A program made the translations under genes and the position numbers. Source: Bemisia tabaci (taxonomy: Eukaryota > Arthropoda > Insecta > Hemiptera > Aleyrodidae). From it: a DNA stretch of 64,000 nucleotides. Location: assembly GCF_918797505.1 (NCBI RefSeq), contig NC_092799.1:26474382-26538381 (forward strand). The letters run 5' to 3'. Shown here piece after piece: positions 1 through 10,834 of this stretch (position 1 is the first letter of the stretch; every line of letters starts with the position of its first letter). The notes below the pieces were generated by a model. It saw only the letters and a list, made by a program, of their open reading frames with translations, had not been told where the DNA came from and made no database searches.

Positions 1-826
1 CCTTTCGGCTGTGAAAGAGAAAGGACCTAAGTATTCTTGGCAACGATGCAAAGCAAGCTCTTATTATTGCCACTAGATTCTGAGTTTGAGATTCTCAATT
101 CAGTCGATTTCGCCTTTGAATGAAACAGCCTCCTGATAAAATTGACTTTGTAATCAAGAATGATAAAGTTATAAATCATCCTGCAAGTTACCCGTAACTT
201 CTTATAGATAGAGTCTATCACACACGTAAATAAACAAGTTTCGAGAAGTAAATATTGTTCGCATCAAACATTACTTGCATCTGATGCGAGAAGTGCAATA
301 CTCGATGGTCCCTTCATCGTGCCGAGTACCTAATCTCTGCAGTCTTGACCGAGCACTGCAGTGAATGCAAATTAACTCTATAAAAACTTTTTTATTTCCA
401 TATAATAAATTGTCCGAAGATTCAGAATCATCGGGGAGACCTTATAAAAATAAATTGGGCCCGTTCACGATTGAATCCTAATTAGACTCCGATCAGGACC
501 TCTTTTAGCGAGCCACTTAGGTTCGATCAGAATCAGAGTCCAATCAGGCTAATCAGTCTATACATATAATGGAGAATTTGCACGCAATTTTTTTATTGCT
601 TCATCTGAAAGTGCCTAATGAGCTGAGTTCGCAATATTTTTCATAATTTTTTTCTGACATGGGAAATTGGAGAAAAATTGATTTAAAAGTGAGAAAATGT
701 GCCGCCTTGTGACGTCATCTGGCGGCATTTCCCATTTAAACACATGTATTTTAGCAGAATCGGTTATTTTGTCATATCTCCTCTAATAATTGCTCAATTT
801 ATGAATCAAGGGTATCTTCGTGTTCA
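1..826. other. No gene seen
   Basis: AT-rich sequence without a convincing coding frame, splice-bounded exon or RNA gene. A short open frame on the minus strand near the left edge has no recognisable domain. It may be the intergenic flank or an intron of a gene lying outside the window. Confidence 0.5.
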
Positions 827-1714
827 CACTGAAAAAAAAGTAGTTAGCGTTGAGAACTAATTTGGTTGGTTCTCGCCAAGTAGAATCAAAATTAGGCTTC
901 AGAACTAATTTATTGTACTGAAGCACCAATCAATTCGCTTCATACGCTGACTTGACTTTACTAGAGCGCGAACCAGAATTGGAAAACAGCACTAGTTGTA
1001 AAATTAGCGCTGTGGTAAGACAAATTCACCTTCGGGTCAAACTAATTCGCCCTCAACACTAACTGCCACATTGTCCGTTACATTTATTTAGTTTCGAAAA
1101 AGTGGCGTCGGTACAACAGCCTCAATCGCGTCAGCTCGTGAAAATAAATTAAAATGTGAAATTTCGGGCTCGTTTGACAATGTAAATACTCCCGGTATGA
1201 TTTATAGTGTCCTCTCTTTCTTGAAAACGTTCGAAAGCAACATAAATAAACCTGTTAAGGTTAGAAATCGTCTGTTCAATTCAAAACGTAAACAAGCATG
1301 ATATTCGTTGGAGTCGTCAATCTTCTATATTAAATTGCGATTAAAGCGTTCCGCGTTCAGTTTATATTTTTACGAAAATCTGTGAACTTACTGCTTACTT
1401 CTATAGTTCGTGTTCTCCCGTAATTTCAAAAGAATATCTCAAGTGTTCGGACGCCGACATCGGTTGGTCCAGTGGTTAGCGCAACTGATCACAGACCTAG
1501 ATGTCCCGGGTTCGAATCCCGGCCTCGGTGGCAAGATTTGATGGTCTCAGATCTTGTCACCGTGGAGTGGCATGGATGTTTCTCTTCGTTTCTTCCTTCG
1601 TTTCTTCCTTTGTACTTCTGTTTCTACTGTTGTTGTAATCTTCCCATCATTTAGCGGTGGCTGTTTGTCTACACGACTAAGGCCAATGAACTATACCTAG
1701 AGTGCGCAAGCTCT

Positions 1715-1758
<44 letters not shown>

Positions 1759-1995
1759 TCTTTTCCTGAAAGTATTGTCCAGTTATCATTCGCTAAGCCG
1801 TTTTCTCCTCTCTCAGTTTTGAGGTTAGGTTGACCCAACCCTACCGAATGCGAATTAGAGTAGCGGAATTAGTTTCCAGCACTAATAGTGGTTAGTGTAC
1901 AGAAACCAAAAATCATGTGTGTCCAAATCACACAATTTGAGTTAGTGTATAGAAACCATATTTAGTCATCTGACGCTAACTCATTTTTTTCAGTG
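827..1995. mobile_element. CACTG-ended TIR element carrying a nested SINE
   Basis: The left end reads CACTGAAAAAAAAGTAGTTA and the right end is its approximate reverse complement, finishing TTTTTTTCAGTG. Further in, both sides carry GTTAGTG/GAACTAATT-like motifs that repeat in inverted orientation. The element is flanked by the dinucleotide CA on both sides (825-826 and 1996-1997), compatible with a 2-bp target duplication. The middle is interrupted by a tRNA-like retroposon with a poly(A) tail, which explains the unusual length of more than 1.1 kb. No transposase frame is present, so it is non-autonomous. The terminal CACTG and 2-bp duplication suggest the CMC (CACTA/EnSpm/Mirage) group; that assignment is inference. 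Confidence 0.65.
1451..1756 (+). mobile_element. tRNA-derived SINE with poly(A) tail
   Basis: A pol III promoter of tRNA type is visible. Box A, TGGTCCAGTGG, is at 1465-1475 and box B, GGTTCGAATCC, at 1509-1519, about 33 bp apart as in tRNAs. The T-arm CCGGG/CCCGG pairs perfectly around TTCGAAT. The acceptor stem does not close well (two or three mismatches), so this is not a functional tRNA gene. A T/C-rich body of about 190 bp follows and the element ends in 41 A residues (1716-1756). This tRNA-head, unique-body, poly(A)-tail layout is the classical SINE structure, mobilised by a LINE reverse transcriptase in trans. It sits inside a CACTG-ended DNA transposon, so it is younger than that host. 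I found no clear target-site duplication, and the 5' edge is uncertain by about 15 bp. Confidence 0.8.
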
Positions 1996-3002
1996 CAGTT
2001 CACTTAGAGGATTCCACTTAAACAGGAAATTCATCAAATTTCAAACCCTTGCAAATTCTCCATTATTCATTTATACTTTAAGCTTTAAGTCCCCAAATTA
2101 CCATTCTCTGACACAGGCATATCAAAAGAATCCATCGCGTCGGTTTCCGTGTTTTTTGTGGCTATCGGTGGGTAATTACGTTTATCAGTGGCAGTGGAGA
2201 TTCTCGAAAGTTGGCAACACTGTTTTTCCTCCATTTAAATGTATGTAAAATAATCGATTCTTGTTGAGACAGTCTGCCTCACAAAAAATCGATATTTTTA
2301 TTGGATTTAAATGGAGGAATAAACAGTTTTGCTAACTTGTAAAATCGCCATACTGATCAGTGACGATTCCTGGGAGCTGACAACATAGTTTTCCCTCCGT
2401 TTAACTCCATGAAAATGATCGATTTTCCATGAGGCAGTCTATCTCACTTACAAAAATCGTCACTTTTTTCTATACGAGCCAGCTGTTTTCAAATTCTCAA
2501 TTGCAACCTTCTGAGGACTCAACACGCTTGTTGAGGATTGGGCCGTGTATAGCTGTAGCAGCCAGTAGAAGAGAATCTCCTACGTAGATTTGAGTAATTA
2601 CGGTTTCGTTTTGAAAAAAATAAAAAAAAAAACAAATGTTCAACGTCCGACAATGAAAAGTTCTAAGAAAATTGAATGACCAAAATAAATTATATCCTCA
2701 CTTCTAGTTTCTCTTACGCCCTCCGTGTCATAAAAGTAACAGCATCCGAGTGGATTGGTCATTTCATCTGTGCTTCAACGATTATTTATGCATCCTTAAA
2801 TTATTCCCATCATGCATCCATCGCAGCTTTGGTTGTAGGGGGCCTCACCAGCAATGAATCGTATTCGATACATCGAACAGATGAGATTGTATCGATATCG
2901 ATTGGTTCAGCATGTGAACGTAGCCTCAAAAGTCAATTGAGTAATCTGATGGAGCATTTTTTTTGTGATAAAGTTTTGATTCAATAGTACAAAATGGCAA
3001 AT
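1996..3002. repeat. Short foldback and unassigned sequence
   Basis: Around 2205-2345 a segment with GTTGGCAACACTG and CCTCCATTTAAAT is followed by its inverted copy (ATTTAAATGGAGG, then AACAGTTTTGCTAAC). A third, degraded copy lies near 2374-2411. The remainder shows no recognised gene. A 103-codon open frame at 2676-2987 has no recognisable domain and I do not call it. At about 2525-2570 there is a short motif, TTGGGCCGTGTA, also found near 46730 and 56785. Confidence 0.4.
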
Positions 3003-3256
3003 GGACCGCGTTTAGCAGAAAGAAACCAAGCCACATCAGCTATTGCCAGATTTAATTGGGTAATTTAATTTTCCACAAGAGAACGTTTGTGCGGATTCCT
3101 TCGAAAATTTTAAGGAATTTACCTTATGCGGCATGTAGAAAATTCACTGAAATTCTCCAAAAAATCCACACAATCGTTTTTATGTAAAAATTAAATTGCC
3201 CCATCAAAGTCGGCAATAGCAGACGTGGCTTGGTTCCTTTCTGCTTAGAGCAGTTC
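3003..3256. mobile_element. TIR element, GGACCGCGTTTAGCAGAAAG family
   Basis: The left end GGACCGCGTTTAGCAGAAAG continues into AACCAAGCCACATCAGC. The right end carries the reverse complement in diverged form (GCTTGGTTCCTTTCTGCTTA). The arms extend about 65 bp and enclose a short AT-rich core. The same family recurs at 5119-5367 and 34776-35034 and as fragments at 5850-5935 and 35331-35423. No coding capacity. Confidence 0.7.
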
Positions 3257-5118
3257 AAATAAAATTGAAATTGTCAGGAATTTTCTCATTTTCAGCTTTT
3301 CTAACGTAAATCCTAATATATCTGTTTGAGGCTATGTTCTATTGTTTTGAACAAAACGATACGTCGAACGACTATCGAACACGATCCATACAACAAAGTT
3401 CCCCTCGAAAGTAAGCGAGTTTATTTGAGTCATACTTTACGACCGGGACTCGACGAAATACTAAAAGAACCTACGGCAAATCGGGTCAAACTCATTTCAT
3501 ACATACATGGAACCGTTACACCGGAGGGATAGGTAGCTAGTAACTGCATTAAAACATTTTTTTTTATGTTTCGAGCGCTGGTCTCTGCCCACTCCCGGCA
3601 CTTGTAATTACGATTCATTAGCGGAAATGATCGGTTCTTCGGCGGCTGGAATTCCGACGGCGGAAAATAGAATTCAGTTGGCTGCAAGGCCTCTTTTTTT
3701 CCTGTACTCTTAGAAAATTTGAAACATGTTGAATCCGTGGAGCGCAAGGTCACTGCTTTTTCAAACTTGCAGACAGTCGCAAAATACTGTGAATTTTCTG
3801 TTCGCATATGATGAGTTTTTTTGATCTTAAGTTTAAATTACAGCCTAGGACTAGAGTTCAGACTTAAAAATTTCAAAAGTCACTATTACACTGATTGTGA
3901 AAGAAAAAGTAACACAAAATGTCGGTGCGTGTGAGAGGTGGGGCACAAAGATACTCAAATTTTTGTTTGATTCAGGATTTTAATTTTTACATTGTTTTTT
4001 TGTGCTGAAAACGAAGCAAATTATACCAAAACTAACGCAAAGTTTGGGTTGGTTCGTTTTTCACTTCCTATAATTACCAATAATAACGTGAAATAGTTCA
4101 AAAAGGCACGCAAGTCCGATTGTCAGTATATAAGCGAATTTTTCAGGAGGAAAAATTGATTTTTGCCCTTTGATCCTAGCCTTTTTAAACGACCATCAAC
4201 TTCCATTAAAATCTATGCTCTTTAGATATTCTGACGCTAAAATCATTTAACTTTAAGCATGTTTTGGAGGACCTGCACTTAATGTGGATGGAGGGACTAA
4301 CACAGACCTTGTTAAATGAGTAATTTTTTTAGGTTTTAGCTCATTAAAAAAAAAAAAATTAAAAAAAAATTAAAAAAAAAATTAAAAAAAAATTAAAAAA
4401 AAATTTAAAAAAAAATAAAAAAAAAATAAAAAAAAATAAAAAAAAAATAAATTGGGGGTACATTATTTCCTTGATCCTCTTTCATTATCACTAGTTTCTT
4501 TCTATTGCTTTAAATACTGCTTAAAAATTACAATTGATTCGTGCTACTCTCTCGGTTTCATCCGAAAGTGCACTTGTGCCCTTTTGAACCTCCATGTTTC
4601 ATGTGCGAGCGTCTCGTTGAGGTCACACCTCGGGCCACACTTATGACGTAGGCTCGGCAAACAGTTTTATCGGTGGATACCGGGAATTTTGTAATAAAAG
4701 CGGGTCTATTCTATTTACGCTCGAAGACCCGTCAAGTTCGAGTGCTACAGGTGAACAGGCACTCGTGGTAACCTAGAACTATCAAGATAAGGGCGGGTTC
4801 CAGAGCCAGAACGAGGGACGCCACCTCCACCTCCCGCTGAAGCGTCAAAAATTACGACATGCACTTATGCGTATCGTCTTCATAAAGTTACGAACGTCAG
4901 GAGCGTAATCACACCTTGACGAGGAAGGAAAAGTAAAGCAAGCTCGAGAGAAAAATAGTGAAAGATCCGCGTTCATTAAAACGGGTCTCCTCGATACGGT
5001 TCGACGTAGATCTCGTGCAATTTGAGCTGTGAGATAAATCGAGTCTTTCTCCAAAATCTCCTCAGGCGAGAATTACTATGATAGTCTGGAGGAAAAAAAG
5101 TATTTTATTCGTCAAATT
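3257..5118. other. No gene seen; A/T-rich simple repeat inside
   Basis: No supportable exon. The ORF pair at 3326-3807 overlaps on opposite strands and has no recognisable domain. The only clear structure is the poly(A)-rich array near 4347-4452. Confidence 0.4.
4347..4452 (+). repeat. A-rich simple repeat
   Basis: Roughly 105 bp made of runs of 7-12 A residues separated by TT, TTT or single T (for example TTAAAAAAAAA repeated). It looks like an expanded poly(A) tract with regularly spaced T substitutions, possibly the old tail of a retroposon, but no body is recognisable upstream. Confidence 0.8.
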
Positions 5119-5367
5119 AGACCGCGTTGAGCAGAAAGTAACCAAGCTACATTATCTGTAGCCAAAAATCGGGCAGTCTAATTTTTTACACGAAACCGGT
5201 TGTGCGGATTTTTATGCAAACAGTGAATTTTCTGCATAGTACAAAGCAAATTCCTTAGCATTTTCAAAGGAATTCGCACAAATGTTTTCTTGTAAAAAAT
5301 TAAAATACCTAGTTAAATTTAGCAATAACTGATGTGGCTTGGTTCCTTTCTGCTTAACGCGGTCCAA
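5119..5367. mobile_element. TIR element, GGACCGCG family, second copy
   Basis: Starts GACCGCGTTGAGCAGAAAG and ends CTTTCTGCTTAACGCGGTCC. The arms are inverted copies of each other and match the 3003-3256 element. About 250 bp long and without coding capacity. It lies immediately upstream of a CACTG-type element, with about 27 bp between them. Confidence 0.75.
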
Positions 5368-5394
5368 ATAATAAGCTCCGGGCAGGATCTTACC

Positions 5395-5566
5395 CTGGGA
5401 AAAAAAACTCCGGCCGTGGAAGCCGCACTTACGGGCTGTATAGATATACCGTCCGCGTTCCGGGCTTAGCACCCGGAGTAATCGAAGTTACGGCTCTAGC
5501 ACCCAGAACTTTCGGCTTCTGAGCCCGGAACGGGCGGTATGTCTATACATAACTTTGTTTTCAGTG
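5395..5566. mobile_element. MITE with ACTCCGG(C/T)CGTGGAAGCC arm
   Basis: The left part reads GGGAAAAAAAACTCCGGCC and the right end TTTTCAGTG. The interior is a degenerate palindrome with repeated CCCGGA/GGGCTT motifs. It matches the better-preserved copy at 17911-18132 almost end to end. The left terminus here has lost the canonical CACTG. Non-autonomous, CACTG...CAGTG group. Confidence 0.65.
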
Positions 5567-6418
5567 TCCGAGCACTAAAGATTCCTGATCTTAAGAAAAT
5601 TTAAATAAGTCTAGAAATAAAATCGATCGCCGAAGTGATTGACGTTAGTTTCACTACTTTACTTTCTATCATATTTTTTGAAAAAAAATATGTAAAGCTT
5701 TTCTAAATAAAATTTAATTTAATATATTCCGGATAATTAAAAAAGGCACAGACATGAAAAAAAATTGTAGTTTATCTGTGTTCCCTAGCCGTTTTTTGCT
5801 GTGGGTAAATGCGTATTAGCTATACGAGTAAAAAAACAAGATCTTTGCTAAAAAAAATAAAATTGCCCGTTAAATTTGGCAATAGCTGATGTGACTTGGT
5901 TCTTTTCTGCATAATGTGGTCCATTTCTGGTTGAACGTTTGGATTTTTTTATAAACTGCATAGGGATAAATACCATCGTGAGTTGCTACAACGTGTTCCC
6001 TCGCCCTCCAAGTTAGGACACAAAACTAGGAAAGGAGAGATAGATACATAATTTTGCGTGTCGTGCCGTCTCCCTACAAATCTGAGTCTCGAATCTCAAG
6101 GTCAAAGAAGAGACTCCGTAATTTAAAAAGTCAACACTTGCTGAATCTTGCTTTAAATCATCCAGAAATATGGGCCAAAACTGACCTAAAAAATGAGGGA
6201 GAAGGATGGCGCAGAGAAAGAGACGGCATAGTTACAAGAAACAGATGTTGGGCCCGCCACTCCCCTCTCGCCCTGAAGAAGGAATAAAATACGAAGACAA
6301 GTGGTGCTCTTCCCCATTTAGTTGACATGTGGGACACGATGTTTGTGACGAACTCCAACCCCGTCGTCTATCTCAGTCTTAACCGTTAATTAACTCTTTT
6401 GTCCTTCGCTGTATTATA
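5567..6418. other. Repeat fragment and unassigned sequence
   Basis: At 5850-5935 there is a solo right arm of the GGACCGCG family (AAATTTGGCAATAGCTGATG, then a diverged TTCTTTTCTGCATAATGTGG). No gene is visible. Overlapping opposite-strand ORFs at 6054-6358 show no domain. Confidence 0.45.
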
Positions 6419-6671
6419 CTGCAGTGCTAAAGAAAAACGCCGTATGAGCCTTCAGACGTTGCCAAATTTCCTTCGAAAAAAAACCGAATTTACTGGGAAA
6501 ATTGTAAATATTTTTGCCCAAAATTTTCAGACCATTTTGTATGCAATTGAATATAAAATATCTGAAAATATTAGGGGAATATAGACATTAAACTCGTCAA
6601 AAAACATGCTTCATCAAAGAAAATTTGACATCTCTCGAATGTTTATGCGGCTTTCTTCCGTAGCACGGCAG
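6419..6671. mobile_element. CTGCCGTG-family MITE
   Basis: Left terminus CTGCAGTGCTAAAGAAAAAC followed by GCCGTATGAGCC. The right terminus is its inverted copy, TTCTTCCGTAGCACGGCAG. The core includes GTTGCCAAATTTCCTTCG near the left and GAATGTTTATGCGG near the right. About 253 bp. Flanks are TATA and TATT (3 of 4 match). It has no ORF of its own and is one of about ten copies in this window. Confidence 0.8.
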
Positions 6672-6769
6672 TATTCGACGTGAGTTGTGCATTACCACGT
6701 AGGGCAATCATTTTTATACTATATACGGTTCAGGCTTGGAGGTATTAGGAACTCCAGGGTTGACTCTCA

Positions 6770-6932
6770 CAGTGGCGTGGCGTGCTTTGTGATACATCGA
6801 TTTATCTGTCATTCAAACCTGTGTGGAAAAGGATCGATAAACAGGAGGTTAATGAACACCTTAATAATCGATTATTTACCATAGCGTCAAATGGGGAAGT
6901 ATCGATACTCGATCATACACGCTTTGCCACTG
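6770..6932. mobile_element. hAT-type hairpin MITE, degraded copy
   Basis: Begins CAGTGGCGTGGCGTG and ends TTGCCACTG. The arms contain TATCGATT/AATCGATA motifs around a centre reading AGGTTAATGAACACCTTAAT. It matches the intact copy at 32361-32525 but is more diverged, and the 8-bp flanks no longer agree. Confidence 0.7.
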
Positions 6933-6981
6933 CTCTTAAGTTGAGGGTTTCAACTTTTGCGACTGTTTTACAAAATTTGGA

Positions 6982-7051
6982 CGTATTTACACTGAAAGGA
7001 ACTATGTTACACGCAATCTCTATGCACATAGTTCCTTTTAGCATAAATATG
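6982..7051. mobile_element. Short foldback MITE (CGTATTT...GGAACTATGTGC)
   Basis: A 70-bp near palindrome. CGTATTTACACTGAAAGGAA is followed within about 20 bp by its inverse, CATAGTTCCTTTTAGCATAA. Related copies are at 33577-33646 and 40114-40229. No coding potential. Confidence 0.65.
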
Positions 7052-7106
7052 TTCTATTCATAGAATCGTGTACTGCCGTGATGAGTAAAAACGCCGTATG
7101 AGTATT

Positions 7107-7358
7107 CTGCCGTGCTAAGGAAAAACGCCGTATGAGCCTTCAGACGTTGCCAAATTCCCTTAGGTAAAAACCGAATTTACAGGAAAATTTTGAATATTTT
7201 CATCCAAAATTTTCAAGCAATTTCGTACGAAATTTTATCTGAAGAATCTGAAAATTTCAAAGAAAAATGCGCATGAATTTCGTCAAAAATACATGTTTTA
7301 TCAAGGGAAATTTGGCAACTCTCGAATGTTCATACGGCGTTCTTCCTTAGCACAGCAG
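7107..7358. mobile_element. CTGCCGTG-family MITE
   Basis: Well-preserved 252-bp copy. The left end is CTGCCGTGCTAAGGAAAAAC and the right end TTCTTCCTTAGCACAGCAG. Both flanks are TATT (7103-7106 and 7359-7362), a 4-bp target duplication. A remnant of the same arm lies just upstream at about 7073-7100. Confidence 0.85.
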
Positions 7359-7362
7359 TATT

Positions 7363-7581
7363 CGGATGTTACCAAATTTCTTCCTCGAAAATATTTATTT
7401 TTGATGAAAGTTATGACTGTTATTCCATCTGATAGTCAAACTTTTTGGAGCAAATTACAAGCAAAATCCCCTGAAAAATCGGAGAGAATAAACTCAAAAA
7501 TTTCCCCGAAAACTCATGATTTGTCGAAGGAAATTTGGCAACGTCAAGTGGCCCATACAGCGTTCTCACTTAGGACGGCAG
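7363..7581. mobile_element. CTGCCGTG-family MITE, left-truncated, abutting previous copy
   Basis: Resumes directly after the TATT flank of the preceding element at the internal point GATGTTACCAAATTTC and continues to a diverged right end (GCGTTCTCACTTAGGACGGCAG). The left arm is missing, so the two copies form a head-to-tail composite. Its long open frame is a by-product of repeat sequence, not a gene. Confidence 0.65.
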
Positions 7582-8004
7582 TGTGCGTTTTATTCTCAAC
7601 AAACTTGCGAGAAAGTGACTGTGGCTCTTCCCTCATCCAGGGAGATTAGACAGTGCCATTTGAGTAGGTAAAGGTCACATCTCCCATTTTTTGTCCTCAA
7701 CTACTGACGCAGGAGCGAAAAGCATTTTTTATGGATCCGGAGTTGCGAATAATAAGGCTTCCAGGTTTACTGGATGGCAACGGTCCTGGCTGCATCTAAT
7801 TTTCTCGTCGTCCCGACCATTCTCCTCTATTTAAATATAGTTGCTCCTTACAATGTCGCACTGTCGCTGCCCGCGTGAATTTGCCAAATTGCTTGGCCTA
7901 TGCGGTTTCATTCAGTTTTTTCGAGGAGTACGATGCAAACTAGACTACTCTTTGCAATTTGCACTAATTCCATCTGCATTGGAATGTCCTAAAATCTCCT
8001 ATCG

Positions 8005-8260
8005 ATGGCGACGTTGTAGACTTCCTGTCATACTTTTGTCTTACTTTTTTTGATTAGAGGACTACTCAACGTCAATTTTTTCAAAACTCCTTGATTTTTC
8101 CTTCTCTGTGCAAAATAATTTATACGAGAACTTGAAGAAATAATGTCGATTTGTTCTCCTTCAAAAAAATAAATAGAAAGCGAAGATTCTGAAATACCGT
8201 GAACGAGACACATGGTTTATGAGTTTCACAGTCAGTATCATATTTTTAATTTTTTGGAAA
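8005..8260. repeat. Diverged interspersed repeat, copy 1
   Basis: Sequence around GACGTTGTAGACTTCCTGTC, with CAACGTCAATTTTT and TTGTTCTCCTTCAAAA downstream, aligns by eye with 25195-25455 and 41530-41780. The three copies are substantially diverged and have no clear ends. The family identity is unknown. Confidence 0.5.
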
Positions 8261-8371
8261 GAAACTAGCCAACATTCCCGCTTAAAATTTCGTAGAAAAC
8301 ACCTCTCCAGTCAAAAATTGGAACAAGTTTTGAGTGGGGATGTTTGTTAGTTTTCTTTCAAAAAATTAAAA
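8243..8371. repeat. Inverted repeat
   Basis: TTTTTAATTTTTTGGAAAGA near 8243 is matched in inverse by TCTTTCAAAAAATTAAAATT near 8352-8371, with AACTAGCCAACATTCCC versus GGGGATGTTTGTTAGTTT inside. About 45-bp arms around a 40-bp spacer. Confidence 0.6.
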
Positions 8372-8386
8372 TTGGAGATGATCCCA

Positions 8387-8723
8387 CACGGAGAAAAAAA
8401 CTTCGTGCGTGGGATTCGAAGTTTAGGTCATATGGATGTCTGAAGTTTTCGGATTGAGCATCTGAACACTTTAGATCCACCTGCTGAGGTTTGGATCACA
8501 CATCTGAAACTTCAGTTCTTACATCTGAAGTACTTTGGTTTTCACATCCGAAAAACTTCGGTTCTTACATCTGAAGTACTTCAGATGTAAGAACTGGAGC
8601 CTCAGATGTGTGATCCGAACCTCGACAGCTAGACCTAAAGTGTTCTGATGATCAATCCGAAAACTTCAGAGATCCATATGACCTAAACTTTGGGTCCCAT
8701 GCACGAGGTTTTTTTCCTCCGTG
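8387..8723. mobile_element. Palindromic MITE with CACGGAG ends
   Basis: Left end CACGGAGAAAAAAACTTCGT; right end ACGAGGTTTTTTTCCTCCGTG. The whole 337 bp is close to a palindrome, with nested CATCTGAAGTACTT / AAGTACTTCAGATG motifs near the centre. CA occurs on both flanks (8385-8386 and 8724-8725), compatible with a 2-bp target duplication as in the CACTG-ended elements of this window. No coding capacity. Confidence 0.75.
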
Positions 8724-9172
8724 CAGAGATGTGACTGTTTTGCTCAACTTTATCCAAATATAGGATCCAAGCCTAACATGAGGCCAAGTACATTGACTTT
8801 GCATAATACAGTTATTTGCCTTGAATACGATGCCATTTTTTTCTCACAGTGCGTCTTGTGTCATGTCAGAGTATCAATTTATCCAAGTTGAACAAGTTCT
8901 GTAGAGTGCGTGGAAATTTTTATTCCTCCTTTTGCATAAGCAACGAGGGAATAACATGCAACATGCAATCGACAATCCGCTCCTTCGCGCCGGTTCACTT
9001 CCGTTTTCCGCGAGTCGCAGCTCCGACCGAAAAGTTCCCCTTCTGGAAGCGTTCCATCAGGTCGCAGCCATGGCTGACGCAATGAAATGATGATCTGAAC
9101 CATTAACGGCCATAAAGTCGGCAGAGTCCGATTATCTACAAAACTTTCATTTCGGATTTTCCTGTTATTTTA

Positions 9173-9384
9173 CACTGGAAAAAAAAAGTCTCTTGGATCC
9201 AGAGTGCAGACTCTTAAAAAAATTGACGAGAAAAAATACGCTCGGATTTTTGCTTGAATCAAAAGGAACTCTGCTAAAATCATGAGGCTTGTCTCTCGAT
9301 CCGATCAAAAATCCGATTAAATCGAGAGTATTTTTTCTTGTCAAATTGTGTAGGAGTCTGAACTCTGGACCAAAGAGACATGCA
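9173..9384. mobile_element. CACTGG-family MITE (CTCTTGATTCAA type), right end lost
   Basis: Starts CACTGGAAAAAAAAAGTCTC and carries GGATCCAGAGTGCAGACTC, then inverted matches near the right (GAGTCTGAACTCTGGACC). The terminal CCAGTG on the right is missing or mutated. Related to 11616-11802, 19529-19756, 20388-20641 and 63893-64000. Confidence 0.65.
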
Positions 9385-9910
9385 GTTTGAGTCAATTTTG
9401 TCATGAATTAGTACCAATAAGCGTCCTTCCTTCTTTCATCCAGTTCTCCCTTTTTTCTATCTTCCCCTTTTCTTCCTCTTTGTTTCCGTTAAACGGCGGT
9501 TGGGGGGGAGGGGGCTTACGGCCCTTCCTGAATCCGCCCATGTGCGAGTATGGAGTTAACCAAAAGGGCAGTCAGGCCTACATCTCGGTATTACTGGACA
9601 TCTAGGATACACATTTTTGACATCTAGGATGTTACCTCAGCATTTTATTCATTTATTCATTTCTCAGTGCAATTCTGCGACAAACGTCGGACACATTTTC
9701 GACGTCCTCATAGCGTGGCACCAATGAATGGGCCAAACCCCTGTATTGCGGAATGGGGAGTCTCCCGTCTCCGATGGCAGCGCCCTTTTTCTGATCGGTG
9801 CGTTCGCGGCCCGTTCGCGTGGGCGTCGCGTCGCGGCGAAGCGCGGTTTCATTCCGGGCAAGTAGCGGGCACCTTGGGTGCAGATCATCACGCCGAGGGT
9901 ATACACTATA
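9385..9910. other. No gene seen
   Basis: Overlapping open frames on both strands at 9664-9972 share the same bases and run into a transposon end, so neither is called. A G-rich run lies near 9508-9523. The block 9740-9860 is CpG-rich but has no recognisable coding feature. Confidence 0.35.
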
Positions 9911-10834
9911 CAGGGTGTCCCGGGATTAAATACGAATATTGAAGGAGTCGATTCTTTGGACGTTTGGGTCAAAAAAAGACGTTTTTGTGGTATAACTTTT
10001 TTCCAAAAGCGCTTCCTTAAGGGGGCTATCCCCCCACCCCCTTCCGCACCAACCCGCGCGCTTCATTCAGTCCCTATTATCTCGAAAACGATGAGTCATA
10101 GCGTAAAAACGCTAGACATATTCTGCCATGCTAAGGAAAATCGCCGTATGAACCTTCAGGCGTTGCCATATTTCCTTCGAAAAAACACGAATTTCCTAGT
10201 AAACTCGTGAATATTTTCCCTCCAATTTTTCAGATGATTTTGCTCGCCATTCCACCGAAAAGTCCTGAAAATTTCAATGGAAAATGTTCAGAAATTTCCT
10301 CAGAAAATAGCATTTTATCGAAGGAAATATGGCAACTCTTGAATGTTCATACGGCGTTTTTCCTTAGCACGGCAGTATTCTCATAATATTTTTCAACGCT
10401 GAATCTGAAGGTGCCGTCATAAATCAATTTGTGTCGCTAGAAGCATTAATTTTGGCCACGTATAGGTTCGATGCCCCTCCTAACCCCCTCCCCCCTTAAA
10501 ATGAGTTTTCCCTTGTTTAGAGTTTGAAAATGAAAGCGCACTAAAAATTATCCCCATTTATAATTTTCGTTGACGTTGGTTGATAAACATTGTCTCAGTG
10601 TTAGAAAGACGATTTTTTTCCTCCAACCTTGGAGAGCCGTGGCCCCCAGGGAAAGCGGTTTTTGAAAAAAAAACTTTACCACAAAAGCGTATTTTTTTTA
10701 CCCAAAAAATCGACTCCTTCAATATTCGTACTTAATCCTGGGACACCCTGTATAATAATTTACTACAAAAACGTCTTTTTTTGACCTAAAGAATCGACTC
10801 CTTCAAAATTCGCACTTAATCCTGGGACACCCTG
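9911..10834. mobile_element. TA-flanked TIR element with CAGGGTGTCC ends
   Basis: The left end, CAGGGTGTCCCGGGATTAAA, is preceded by TA. The right end appears twice in tandem, at about 10665-10750 and 10751-10834, each finishing GGACACCCTG followed by TA. The terminal inverted repeat is about 85 bp and includes GAAGGAGTCGATTC / GAATCGACTCCTTC. A CTGCCGTG-family MITE is inserted at 10123-10375. TA flanks fit Tc1/mariner-like or other TA-targeting elements; the superfamily is inference. No transposase was seen. Confidence 0.75.
10123..10375. mobile_element. CTGCCGTG-family MITE nested in a TA element
   Basis: 253 bp. Left end CTGCCATGCTAAGGAAAATC, right end TTTTTCCTTAGCACGGCAG. TATT occurs on both flanks (10119-10122 and 10376-10379), a perfect 4-bp target duplication. 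It lies within the CAGGGTGTCC element and so is the younger insertion. Confidence 0.85.

Noticed and set aside
1465..1530. Functional tRNA gene
   Set aside because: Box A, box B and the T-arm are good but the acceptor stem has several mismatches, and the sequence continues into a body with a poly(A) tail, so it is a SINE head.
7293..7649. 118-codon + ORF
   Set aside because: Coincides with two CTGCCGTG MITE copies.
9664..9972. Overlapping ORFs on both strands
   Set aside because: They share the same bases, have no domain, and one runs into the end of the CAGGGTGTCC transposon.
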